A stretch of 14,614 nt of DNA from Kerstersia sp052103615 (GCF_052103615.1 NZ_JBQEKA010000079.1:1-14614), one strand, 5' to 3'; shown: positions 7,137 through 14,307, numbered from the stretch's first letter. The notes: generated by a model not told the origin, from the letters alone. Made by a program: numbers and translations.

Positions 7137-8066
7137 ATGCAACAAGTCTTCAAGCTTTCCCTTTTTGCCGCCGTACTGGCTGGCGCCATGGGTGCCGCGC
7201 AGGCCGAGACTGACCTGACCGTGAATCTCAGCGATACCCATCAGGTCGGCGCCGATCATGTGAAGTTCAAGGGGTCGTTCACCTATGACGGCGTTGTTTA
7301 TGGTCCGGCGACTGCCATTGCTGGCGGCGGCGCCGCCGCGCCGACCGCGCATTCGATAGACCTGCGCGATTTCACGGCGGACACGCTGCACAACAAGACC
7401 GGCACGGTCAAGCTGGGCAATAACAACACCTATCTGCAATCCGACAATACGACCGGCGGCAATGTGGTGTACCGGGTTTACCGCCAGGAATATGCCGGGG
7501 TGGTGGGCAATCTGACCAAGGGGACGAACCATGAGGCGGAAGACCGCATCCATTTCGTCAAGGCCATCGTGGGTGACGGCACGGCGCGCACTGCGCTGCC
7601 GTCGGCAGGCAGCTATGGCTATGAAGGGGTGACCTTCTCCAACTTTGGCGAGGGGACTTTCAACTACGTGGTGGACCTGGCGAACAATAGCGGCTCAGGT
7701 TCGTTCTCCCTGGACAAAATCATGGTGCCCGGGTCGATTGCCAGCAAATACAACGGCCAGCTGGGCACCAATTTTTCTGCCGCGACCAGCTACAACCTGG
7801 ACGTGACGGGCACCTTGAATTCGGGTGCGCTGACAGCTGACAGCAATGGCGTGGCCAGCCTGACGGGTTCGGTGACGGCCGGGGCGGCTGCCAGCAGCGA
7901 TCACGCCAAGCTGTATGACGCCATTGTGCTGGATAGCAGCTATACCCCTGACCCCAACTACTACGTCAAGCTTTACGGGCCGCAGGCCGAAGAGCTGGCC
8001 GGCGCGCTGATCGGCTTGCCTGAGCGTATTGGCGGTGTGGCCATTATCGGCAAGCGGAGCAATTAA
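7137..8066 (+). CDS. Slam-dependent secreted protein, hemophilin/TbpB-barrel-like (candidate type XI cargo)
   Basis: This is a predicted secreted protein of 309 residues with a type-I signal peptide (MQQVFKLSLFAAVLAGAMGAAQA, cut about 23/24) and no lipobox or cysteine, so it should be released, not lipid-anchored. The C-terminal third (about 218-306) is a small beta-rich domain ending YVKLYGPQAEELAGAL...GVAIIGKR. That pattern (aromatic-YGP-A-E-GG, then G-KR end) marks the barrel 'handle' of TbpB, hemophilin and other Slam cargos, which the translocon recognises. The N-terminal part (about 24-200) is the presumed ligand domain and includes VVYRVYRQEYAGVVGNL (110-126). His residues at 35, 41, 72, 85, 132, 139 and 256 are possible metal or haem ligands. 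The start at ATG 7137 is set by AAGGAAG 7 bases upstream. A Slam gene lies two genes downstream. The family call is by motif and context; the ligand is unknown. Confidence 0.8.
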   Translation: MQQVFKLSLFAAVLAGAMGAAQAETDLTVNLSDTHQVGADHVKFKGSFTYDGVVYGPATAIAGGGAAAPTAHSIDLRDFTADTLHNKTGTVKLGNNNTYLQSDNTTGGNVVYRVYRQEYAGVVGNLTKGTNHEAEDRIHFVKAIVGDGTARTALPSAGSYGYEGVTFSNFGEGTFNYVVDLANNSGSGSFSLDKIMVPGSIASKYNGQLGTNFSAATSYNLDVTGTLNSGALTADSNGVASLTGSVTAGAAASSDHAKLYDAIVLDSSYTPDPNYYVKLYGPQAEELAGALIGLPERIGGVAIIGKRSN

Positions 8067-8083
8067 GCCCTGCGGGTGTCATG

Positions 8084-8114
8084 CCGGGCAGCCGCCATGC
8101 CGGTGGCTGCCCGG
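8084..8114 (+). repeat. Very stable intercistronic stem-loop after the cargo gene
   Basis: CCGGGCAGCC (8084-8093) pairs perfectly with GGCTGCCCGG (8105-8114). The stem extends inward by three more pairs (GCC with GGT, one wobble), leaving an ATGCC loop. It begins 17 bases after the cargo stop. No T-tract follows. Such a structure can shield the upstream mRNA from 3' exonucleases and lower downstream expression, giving more cargo than transporter. Rho-independent termination is unlikely. Confidence 0.6.
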
Positions 8115-8115
8115 T

Positions 8116-8148
8116 GCCGCCGATAGCCGCTGACCGGCTGCCGGCGGC
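8116..8148 (+). repeat. Second adjacent stem-loop
   Basis: GCCGCCG (8116-8122) pairs with CGGCGGC (8142-8148), with an inner AGCC/GGCT stem (8125-8128 with 8136-8139). It starts one base after the previous hairpin, so the 140-base gap between the cargo and lipoprotein genes is largely structured RNA. Confidence 0.45.
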
Positions 8149-8206
8149 GGAATGCCTGGCGCTTCGGCCCGGGCTTTGCCAGTGTAATAACGGAGAAAAT
8201 CATTTC

Positions 8207-9889
8207 ATGAAACAGATCATGCCTGGAATGGCAGTCAGCCTGTTGGCTGCATTGGTGCTGGCGGCCTGCGGCGGCGGGGGGAGCGATGGCGGAAACAGCG
8301 GTTCCGGAGGCAATGGCAGTGACCCCGGCACAGGGGGAGGCACACCGGGCACCGGCAAGCACGCCTTGACGCTGCAACTCAAGGGTTTGCCGGCAGGAGC
8401 ATCGGTTCCGTTGACCTATGGCAGCCAGACGGTGAACTGGAGCGGCAGCGCCGGGCTGACCATAGATCCGGCCAATCATTACACGGTGAGTCTGGGCCGG
8501 CCGGCGCTGTCTGAAAGCAGCCAGTATCTGACGTCCTGCGCTTTTGCCGAACCGTTGCGCGGTACGTTGCAGTCCGATGGCAGCCTGCTTGTCGCCTTGA
8601 ATGCAGATGCGACACAGGTGGTGCAATGCAGCCGGCAGGCCTTTGCTGTCTTGTCGTTGCTCAAGGAAAACGGGCCGCGCGCGGAAACCGGTTTGCGGCT
8701 GATGTTGATGCAGGCTGATGGCAGCCAGGGCAGATGGCTGCCGGGAGATGTCGGGATTTCCCGCAGCGGAAGCAGTGCGGAGGGCAATAAAGCTTTGTTG
8801 CTGAACAATGAAATCTTGTTGTCAGGGCGTGATGCCGACCGCAACAGCGCGACCGGATACGAGCTGCGCGCCACGGACGGCACGCTGGCTGGCTTGCGTC
8901 TGGTCAAGGATATCAACACGACGCAAAGCGACGATATCTCTTCCAGGCCCACGAATTTTCATCGCCTGGCGGACAAGGTGTATTTCATCGCATCGCCCTT
9001 AGGTTCATTGGGGACGACGCGGCTGTTCGTGTCCGACGGCACGGAGCAGGGCACGCAGGTGGTCAGCCTCGGCGGCGCGGAGCTGCAGCGGGTGGGCAAG
9101 ACGGCGGTAGCAGGCGGCCGTTTGTACTTTGATGCCAAGAATATGGTTTATATGATTGATCCCAAAACCGCTGAGCCCGTGGCTTTGGACAGGAAGCTTT
9201 CAGGAGAGCTGTATGTGCTGGGCGAGAGCGTGTTTTTCCAGACGTCCGATAGGAAATATTGGCTGCACGACGGGACGACTTTGAGCCAGCAGGAATTTCC
9301 GCCAGCGATTCCTTCATTGGGCCGCGTGATGGGCTTGGATGGTCTGCTGTATTTCAGCGCCAGCGCATCCGGCAACGATTACCAACTGTGGCAATCCGAC
9401 GGCACGGTAGCCGGGACGACCGTGGTGCCTATTCATCCTTCGGGTTCGCCGAGTCCGCAGATGGTCGGTGTGTTCAAGGGTGCCCTGTACTTCTGGGCGA
9501 CCGACGGGGCTCAGACCGGGCTTTGGAAACTGGCGGGCAAGCAGGCCAAGCCAGAATTTCTTGCTGCCGCGCAGCGGATAGATGGCTGGTCGGTGCTGCA
9601 GGACAGGGTGGTGTTTCTTTCGGATAACAACACGCTCTGGAGCAGTGACGGCAGCCGCGCGGGCACGCAGATACTGAAAAATAGCGCAGGCCGTAGCTTC
9701 AAGACCAAGATACGCCCCATCGTGGTTAGTGAACAGCAAGCTTTGCTTTCTGTGCATGAAGATGCGGGCCAGGATCACGCGGACATTTATCTGAGCAACG
9801 GGACGCCTGAGGGAACCGTACAGGTCAAGGATACCTATGGGAATCCGTTCCAGATCTATTCCGAGCGGATGAATGCGGTGGCGCAGTAA
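8207..9889 (+). CDS. Lipoprotein with ELK-type (SDGT-xAGT) beta-propeller repeats
   Basis: This predicted lipoprotein has 560 residues: a signal peptide and lipobox LAAC (Cys21), then a long Gly/Ser tether (about 22-50) like those of surface lipoproteins in Slam systems. A small domain with two cysteines (C111, C141) follows. The rest carries repeats of the ELK type, L-W/F-x-SDGT-xxGT-xxV: ELRATDGTLAGLRLV (219-233), RLFVSDGTEQGTQVV (272-286), a worn copy YWLHDGTTL (351-359), QLWQSDGTVAGTTVV (393-407), TLWSSDGSRAGTQIL (476-490) and DIYLSNGTPEGTVQV (526-540). Intervening strands such as LADKVYFIAS and LDGLLYFSAS fit a propeller of about six blades. The start at ATG 8207 has GGAG 11 bases upstream. 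It lies between the cargo and Slam genes, which suggests a shared pathway. It lacks the TbpB-like C-terminal barrel, so whether Slam exports it is open. Function is not known. Confidence 0.85.
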   Translation: MKQIMPGMAVSLLAALVLAACGGGGSDGGNSGSGGNGSDPGTGGGTPGTGKHALTLQLKGLPAGASVPLTYGSQTVNWSGSAGLTIDPANHYTVSLGRPALSESSQYLTSCAFAEPLRGTLQSDGSLLVALNADATQVVQCSRQAFAVLSLLKENGPRAETGLRLMLMQADGSQGRWLPGDVGISRSGSSAEGNKALLLNNEILLSGRDADRNSATGYELRATDGTLAGLRLVKDINTTQSDDISSRPTNFHRLADKVYFIASPLGSLGTTRLFVSDGTEQGTQVVSLGGAELQRVGKTAVAGGRLYFDAKNMVYMIDPKTAEPVALDRKLSGELYVLGESVFFQTSDRKYWLHDGTTLSQQEFPPAIPSLGRVMGLDGLLYFSASASGNDYQLWQSDGTVAGTTVVPIHPSGSPSPQMVGVFKGALYFWATDGAQTGLWKLAGKQAKPEFLAAAQRIDGWSVLQDRVVFLSDNNTLWSSDGSRAGTQILKNSAGRSFKTKIRPIVVSEQQALLSVHEDAGQDHADIYLSNGTPEGTVQVKDTYGNPFQIYSERMNAVAQ

Positions 9890-9966
9890 ACCGTGAGGAT
9901 TGCCGGGTGTTGTGCCATTCGCCCTTCACCTGGCGTTCTTCCTTTGGCGTTCAAAAGGCTGTTTTC

Positions 9967-11487
9967 ATGTCTCGTCTGTCTGTGAGGTCCCGTGCCGCGC
10001 TGGTGTTGGGACTGTTGCTGTTGTTATGCGGGGCCAGGGCCGCAGCGCAGCCGGCTGCCCCTGCTGTTGCCGCGCCGCTTGCGCCTTATGACGACACGCT
10101 GATTTTGCAGCCGCTGCCGCCCTTGCAACAGCGTCCGGATATTGGCCGGCCTAGCGGAGCGGGGGCGGCGGGCCAGGCCGGGCTGCCGCAGGTATCCGAT
10201 GAGGACTTGCGCGGCAACCTGAGTTTGGCGGAACGGGTCATCAATCAGGCCATGCTGAACGAAGACTGGCAGGTCTTGGGCCGCTTGATGGACTTTTATC
10301 CTGCGATGGCAGGAGCCGATCCGATTCTGGCGGATTACGTGCTGGGCGCGCTGGCGCGTCATGAAGGCCGGCATGCCGAGGCCATACGCCGCTACCGGGC
10401 GATTCTGGCGCGCCAGCCCGACCTCAGTTATGTGCGGCTGGATCTGGGGGCCATGCTGTTTGAAAACAAGGCTTACCGGGAGGCGGATGACGAGTTTGCC
10501 GCCGTCTTGCGTGATATGCGCATGGTGCAGGGGGCCAGGACGAGCGCCATGGCATACCGCCATTTGCTGGCGCAGCGCCTGGCTTGGGAGGGCGCTTATG
10601 CCGTGGGCTATGGCTGGACCAGCAACGTCAATAGCGCAACGGATAACCGGTTTTTCTATATGCCGGTCGATATCGACGAAAACGGCGTGCTGTATCTCTG
10701 GGAGATGGAAAAGGACGGTAAAGACTTGCCGCACAGCGGGCATGGGCCAGCCTGGTCGGTGCAGGCGGGGCGTGAGTTTAATCTGGCGGGCAATCATTTT
10801 CTGGGTGTACAGGCCAGCAGTCATGGCACTCTTTATGGGAGGCAGTCGGACTACAACGAATTCGCGGCGAATTTCCGCTTGGGCTACAAATATCAGGACA
10901 TCGACAGCTGGTTTGGCGTGACGCCCCATCTAGGCAAGCTCTGGCTAGGCGGCAAGAGCTATAGCGATAGCCACGGTATCAGTCTGGATTATGGCCGCTG
11001 GCTGACGGGGCGCTGGCAGGTCTCGGGCGCTTATACCTGGATGGAACGGCGCTATCAGGATTCACGCTACCGTGGTTACGAAGGCAAACTCCGCTCAGTC
11101 TCCATGAATGTGCTGCATGTGTGGTCACCGGCGTCCATACTATTCGCCGGACTGGCCTGGCAGGACGAGGATGCGCGCAGCGGTGAGGCTTCTTCGGTGC
11201 GCCGTTCTGTGCAGGTCGGGGCATTCCGGCAGTTTGGCCAAGGCGTGCAGGCCCGCGCCAGTCTGCGTTATACGCGCCGCCGCTTTGATGCGCCCTATAG
11301 CCTGTTTTTATGGCAGGACAGGCGGGATCGTGAATATCAGGCTGATGTCTCGCTGTGGCAGCGCGACTGGCAAGTGCTGGGGATGACGCCCAGGCTGGAC
11401 CTCAGCTATCTGCGTGTCAAAAGTAACTTGTATGCCTATCCGCGCAGCGAGAAGACGGCGACGCTTTGGCTGGAGCGAGCCTTCTAA
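9967..11487 (+). CDS. Slam outer-membrane translocon (surface lipoprotein assembly modifier, DUF560; type XI secretion)
   Basis: Slam proteins move specific lipoproteins or soluble cargos across the outer membrane to the cell surface or medium. The product has 506 residues, close to known Slams. It has a signal peptide (about 1-27), a Pro/Ala-rich linker, a periplasmic TPR-like region (about 82-185: YVLGALARHEGRHAEAIRRY, LDLGAMLFENKAYREADDEF) and a beta-barrel from about 205 to the end. The barrel begins with the family-typical AYAVGYGWTSNVNSATD (210-226) and shows alternating aromatic strands to a terminal Phe (LWLERAF). ATG 9967 was chosen over an upstream ATG at 9907 because AAAAGG lies 8 bases before it and the signal peptide begins there. 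It follows the repeat lipoprotein gene by 77 bases in the same direction. Its cargo is most likely the secreted protein encoded at 7137-8066. Confidence 0.9.
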   Translation: MSRLSVRSRAALVLGLLLLLCGARAAAQPAAPAVAAPLAPYDDTLILQPLPPLQQRPDIGRPSGAGAAGQAGLPQVSDEDLRGNLSLAERVINQAMLNEDWQVLGRLMDFYPAMAGADPILADYVLGALARHEGRHAEAIRRYRAILARQPDLSYVRLDLGAMLFENKAYREADDEFAAVLRDMRMVQGARTSAMAYRHLLAQRLAWEGAYAVGYGWTSNVNSATDNRFFYMPVDIDENGVLYLWEMEKDGKDLPHSGHGPAWSVQAGREFNLAGNHFLGVQASSHGTLYGRQSDYNEFAANFRLGYKYQDIDSWFGVTPHLGKLWLGGKSYSDSHGISLDYGRWLTGRWQVSGAYTWMERRYQDSRYRGYEGKLRSVSMNVLHVWSPASILFAGLAWQDEDARSGEASSVRRSVQVGAFRQFGQGVQARASLRYTRRRFDAPYSLFLWQDRRDREYQADVSLWQRDWQVLGMTPRLDLSYLRVKSNLYAYPRSEKTATLWLERAF

Positions 11488-11492
11488 GTGCT

Positions 11493-11509
11493 GGCTGCGC
11501 GTAGCAGCC
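11493..11509 (+). terminator. Stem-loop just after the Slam gene
   Basis: GGCTGC-GCGTA-GCAGCC begins 6 bases after the Slam stop, followed by CTTGCAGGTGTCTTTGG-like sequence with few T's at the base of the stem. It is a plausible but weak terminator for the plus-strand operon. Confidence 0.4.
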
Positions 11510-11632
11510 TTGCAGGTGTCTTTGGTTTGCGTCCGCAGCGGGCCGGTGTGCACCGGGGCGGGCGGGGTGCCTGATCCGGGCTGCTCCGGCGCGGCTTGCC
11601 TGGGCCGCAATAGGGCATGCTGTCTTACCCGC

Positions 11633-11704
11633 GCGGATGCTGTGACGAAAGCGGATGCGGCGAATCAAGCTGGCGCGGTAAAGAAAGCTGGCGCTGCAAA
11701 AAAA
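11633..11704. repeat. Four tandem degenerate 18-bp repeats
   Basis: Four consecutive 18-base units run from 11633: GCGGATGCTGTGACGAAA, GCGGATGCGGCGAATCAA, GCTGGCGCGGTAAAGAAA, GCTGGCGCTGCAAAAAAA. In one plus-strand frame they read as the hexapeptide A-(D/G)-A-x-x-(K/Q), but no credible gene contains them. The only open frame starts inside the Slam gene and has no homology-like sequence. The last unit supplies the A7 tract used by the minus-strand terminator. Confidence 0.6.
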
Positions 11705-11732
11705 TGCCAGCCCGGCAAGATGCGGGGCTGGC
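11698..11732 (-). terminator. Rho-independent terminator for the minus-strand PPC-repeat gene
   Basis: On the minus strand GCCAGCCC and GGGCTGGC form an 8-bp GC stem with an 11-base loop, followed by A and then seven T's. This is a textbook intrinsic terminator 45 bases past the stop of the minus-strand gene. On the plus strand there is no T-run, so it is directional. Confidence 0.85.
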
Positions 11733-11748
11733 GTTGATGCTTGCTGCG

Positions 11749-11770
11749 CCAGGCTGCCGGAGCAGCCTGG
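11749..11770 (-). repeat. 9-bp inverted repeat next to the PPC-gene stop codon
   Basis: CCAGGCTGC pairs with GCAGCCTGG around a CGGA loop, 6 bases after the stop at 11777 on the minus strand. It precedes the true terminator and may protect the 3' end of the transcript. It lacks its own T-tract. Confidence 0.5.
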
Positions 11771-11776
11771 GCGGCA

Positions 11777-13180
11777 TCAGCGGCGTTGGGCCGTCAGGGT
11801 GTAGCGGCGGTCGCGCTCGGTATCACCCAGCGTGCGGGCCTGTATCTCGTAGGTGCCGGGCGCCAGCTCGGTGACGATCTGGGCATCCAGGTTGCCGGCG
11901 CTGTCGTCGTCTTCGGCCAGCGTCGAACCGTCCTGTTGCAAGGTCAGATAGCTGTCGGCGTCAGGTGCGCGCATGGTGATGACATAGTTGCCGGGCTGGG
12001 TGATTTCCAGGGTGTAGATATCCGCGTTGTTGTTGCTCAGCAGCAGCGCCGGGCGCGGTTCGCCAACCTTCAGGACGCCGCCGCCGGCATTCTCAGGCAC
12101 GGCCTGCGTCTTGATTGCCAGCGTGTAGGGGCCGCTTTGGCCGCCGCCGTTCAGGTTGACATGATAGGTGCCAGCCTGCAGCACGCTGCGAATGCGGTTG
12201 CGCTGGCCGCTGCTGCTGCCGCGTGAATTGCCGTTGTTGGCGGTGATTTCCACATCAGGCTGGAAGCCGTCCGCATTCAGGTCCACCGTCACCAGGGCAG
12301 GCTGGTCCAGGCGGAAAGAATAGGCTTGGGCGTCGCCGGTATAGACGCCAGTGGCCGCCGGGCCGTTGAGTTGCAGCGAGGCATTCGGTTCCAGCAATTC
12401 CCCTTCGGGCAGGGCCACGCGTTCGACGTCAATGGTGAAGCCGCCCTGGAAGTTTTCGGTTTCCATGGCAGAGTCAGCGGCGATGATGTAATTACCCGCC
12501 TTCAGGGCCACTTGCAGGCGGGCATCGTAATTGTTGCCGCTGTCGTCATCGCTGAACAGGTCAACGCCCGCGCTGTCGCGCAGTACCAGGAAAGGATCCA
12601 GGCCTTGCTGGGCCGCGCGCATGTCGATGCGATAGATGCCGTCTTCGGCAATATTCAGGCGGTATTCCAGAACCTTGCCGGTGCCCCAGTCGGCAATGCT
12701 CTTGCCGGCCGTGATGGGCTCGCCGGAATACGGTTCGAGTTTTTCCACTTCGACCTGGAAGGGGCCATAGGCGCTGGCGTCCATGCCGCTGATGGCAATG
12801 TCATAGGTGCCGGCGGCTTCGGTCTTGAAACCCAGCACGGTTTTGGCATTGCGGTTGGTGCTGGAGCAATCGTCGCAGGGGTTGCTCAGGCGCGAAACCA
12901 TGACGCCGTCCCGCAGCACGCTGAGTTGCGGGCGCAGCGAGCCCGTCACGATGATGCGGAACAGCTGGCCTTTGTCCGCTTCCAGTTTGAATAGCGCGCT
13001 GCGCACGCCATCGCTGTAGTTCAGCAGGCTCTTGCTGGACAGTTCGCCCGAGACTTGCTTGCCTACCGTCAGCGGCACGATGGACGGCTGCTGGGAGAGC
13101 TGTTGCTGGAAGTAGAAAAAGACGGCGGAACCCGCGACGATCGCGCCGGCGACCGCTGCAAGCGGAGTGGAGAGTTTCAT
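11777..13180 (-). CDS. Exported protein of four PPC-like beta-sandwich repeats
   Basis: Product of 467 residues with an N-terminal hydrophobic segment (about 6-24, with no clear cleavage site, so a signal anchor is possible). The remainder divides into four beta-rich repeats of about 90-110 residues (about 36-147, 153-255, 265-357, 367-465). Each opens with a 'V/GELxxxxxxxY-F-L/I' pattern and ends 'AGTYxIxI', as in bacterial pre-peptidase C-terminal (PPC) domains: EAAGTYDIAIS, LKAGNYIIAADS, LQAGTYHVNLN, LAPGTYEIQART. Acidic loops SDDDSGNNYDA (210-220) and AEDDDSAGNLDA (422-433) look like Ca-binding sites. A Cys pair lies at 102/105 (NPCDDCS). There is no protease or other catalytic domain, so it may be structural or a binding protein. 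ATG 13180 was chosen for its GAGGA site; a longer frame to 13261 lacks support. It faces the Slam operon tail to tail. Confidence 0.8.
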   Translation of the reverse strand: MKLSTPLAAVAGAIVAGSAVFFYFQQQLSQQPSIVPLTVGKQVSGELSSKSLLNYSDGVRSALFKLEADKGQLFRIIVTGSLRPQLSVLRDGVMVSRLSNPCDDCSSTNRNAKTVLGFKTEAAGTYDIAISGMDASAYGPFQVEVEKLEPYSGEPITAGKSIADWGTGKVLEYRLNIAEDGIYRIDMRAAQQGLDPFLVLRDSAGVDLFSDDDSGNNYDARLQVALKAGNYIIAADSAMETENFQGGFTIDVERVALPEGELLEPNASLQLNGPAATGVYTGDAQAYSFRLDQPALVTVDLNADGFQPDVEITANNGNSRGSSSGQRNRIRSVLQAGTYHVNLNGGGQSGPYTLAIKTQAVPENAGGGVLKVGEPRPALLLSNNNADIYTLEITQPGNYVITMRAPDADSYLTLQQDGSTLAEDDDSAGNLDAQIVTELAPGTYEIQARTLGDTERDRRYTLTAQRR

Positions 13181-13685
13181 AGATCCTCGTAGGGAGTAGT
13201 TCAGGCTCGGCACAGCCTTGGCGCGCCGGGACGAAGGCCGCTTGTCCGGGAGCCGGAGCAAGGGCGGTCAGCGCAGCGGGTGCCAAGCAAGCGCGATTTT
13301 AGAAGGCCTTGGCTGCTTGCGCAGCAGGCGCATGGGGCACGCGATGGTATCAGAATGCTACAGCGGTTTTTGCCTGCCGCATCCGCGATCTCGGCGGGAG
13401 CGGCGGGATTCCACGCTCGCTGGCAAGCCAGGCCTGCTGCGGCTTGCAGGCTGATGTTGCAAACACATGCACAGCCGATCCGGTGCAGGCCGGAGGGCGC
13501 GTGGCGGCTGCGGCGGCGGCCAGAATGGCCGGGGGATTCAGGACGGTCTTTGGGTAAAAAGGGATAATGCGTTATGTGTGAAGATGTAAGGCGGTCTGGA
13601 TGTACCGGAGCAGCCATGGCAAGGTACGGTTATATGGTGTCTTTCTAACATTTTCCGTTGTTCAATTGATTTGGGGCTGACTGCT
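13181..13685. other. Gap between divergent PPC-repeat gene and SecD-like lipoprotein gene
   Basis: This is a 505-base stretch between divergent genes. Several overlapping open frames exist on both strands, but none has plausible protein composition or a ribosome-binding site. It should contain two outward promoters. The part from about 13550 on is AT-richer (GGTAAAAAGGGATAATGCG; TTATATGG; TTGTTCAATTGATT) and is the likely promoter area for the downstream lipoprotein, but I cannot fix the elements. A 6-bp inverted repeat GCCTGC/GCAGGC lies at 13432-13451. Confidence 0.5.
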
Positions 13686-14237
13686 ATGAAACTTTCTATG
13701 CGTCCTTTGTTTCCTTGGCTGACGGTGGCGGGGGCGTTGGCGCTGGCTGCGTGTCAGAGCACCGTGCCGCTGCAGCCGGACACCACACCGTCTGCAGAGG
13801 CGCAACAGGCTCAGCCGGTGGCGGAGGCGCAGCCGGTAGATCAGCCGGCGGCTCAGAACGCGCCAGCGATCCGTTTCTTCCTGGCGCAGTCGCGTCCCGC
13901 TGATGACCTGCTGCAGATTCAGCTGGATCCGCAAACCAGCGTGTATGCTTTGCCTCAGCCGGTATTCACGCAGGCGGACATGACGCAGATCGTGCCCTTG
14001 AAGAGCCAGCAGGGCCAGGTGGTGCTGCGCTTTGACTTCAATGAGCGGGGCGCGCAAAAGCTCAATGCCATCAGCCGTCAGGCCGCAGGCAATTATCTGG
14101 TGCTGACGATCAACGATCAGGTGGTCGCGGTGCCGCAGGTGGCAGCGTCCTACGAAAAACCGGCAGTGCATGTTCCCATGCGCAGCGTCGATGATGCGCA
14201 AGCCGTCGTCAATCTGCTGCGCCAGGGAGGAAATTGA
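13686..14237 (+). CDS. Lipoprotein with orphan SecD P1-head-like domain
   Basis: Predicted lipoprotein of 183 residues: signal peptide with lipobox LAAC (Cys23), a Gln/Pro/Ala-rich tether (about 24-60), then a compact domain (about 63-180). The domain reads VYALPQPVFTQADM (87-100), QVVLRFDFNERGAQKLNAIS (111-130), then LVLTINDQVVAVPQV (138-152). This follows the SecDF P1 head order: 'vepvlt-ad', 'l-FN-eGa-kf--it', 'la-vldg-v-saP'. In SecD that subdomain sits in the periplasm and aids late protein export. Here it is free of the membrane channel, so the role is unknown. ATG 13686 fixes a good signal peptide; a GGGG stretch lies 9 bases upstream. The next gene starts about 100 bases on, after a hairpin, and is probably not part of the same process. 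Confidence 0.72.
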   Translation: MKLSMRPLFPWLTVAGALALAACQSTVPLQPDTTPSAEAQQAQPVAEAQPVDQPAAQNAPAIRFFLAQSRPADDLLQIQLDPQTSVYALPQPVFTQADMTQIVPLKSQQGQVVLRFDFNERGAQKLNAISRQAAGNYLVLTINDQVVAVPQVAASYEKPAVHVPMRSVDDAQAVVNLLRQGGN

Positions 14238-14276
14238 TCCGGGCCTGAGCGCGCAATGCTGCCGGGTGTGTAGAGA

Positions 14277-14307
14277 GCGGGCGGTGACCGGTGACGGCAC
14301 CGCCCGC
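14277..14307 (+). terminator. 10-bp perfect stem-loop between the lipoprotein and ligase genes
   Basis: GCGGGCGGTG (14277-14286) pairs exactly with CACCGCCCGC (14298-14307) across an 11-base loop that itself contains ACCGGT. The following GTGAGTTTG is only weakly T-rich. It could end the lipoprotein transcript inefficiently, or act as a leader structure for the next gene, whose ATG is 27 bases further on. Confidence 0.5.

Noticed and set aside
10024..10929. 301-codon minus-strand open frame
   Set aside because: It is antisense to the Slam gene, without a signal, domain or ribosome-binding site.
7137..11487. Mobile-element origin of the Slam unit
   Set aside because: I saw no transposase, integrase, tRNA, flanking direct repeats or obvious composition break. 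Transfer may have occurred but cannot be supported from this window.
11633..11704. Possible CRISPR-like array
   Set aside because: The units are contiguous 18-mers without spacers and are degenerate, so they are a simple tandem repeat.
11414..11737. 107-codon plus-strand frame containing the AxAxxK repeats
   Set aside because: It starts inside the Slam gene in another frame, has a Cys/Arg-rich composition with no homology-like segment, and ends within the minus-strand terminator.
13201..13617. 138-codon minus-strand frame and overlapping plus-strand frames in the 13.2-13.6 kb gap
   Set aside because: They overlap one another on both strands and have unnatural composition (many Cys, Arg and Ser) and no ribosome-binding sites.
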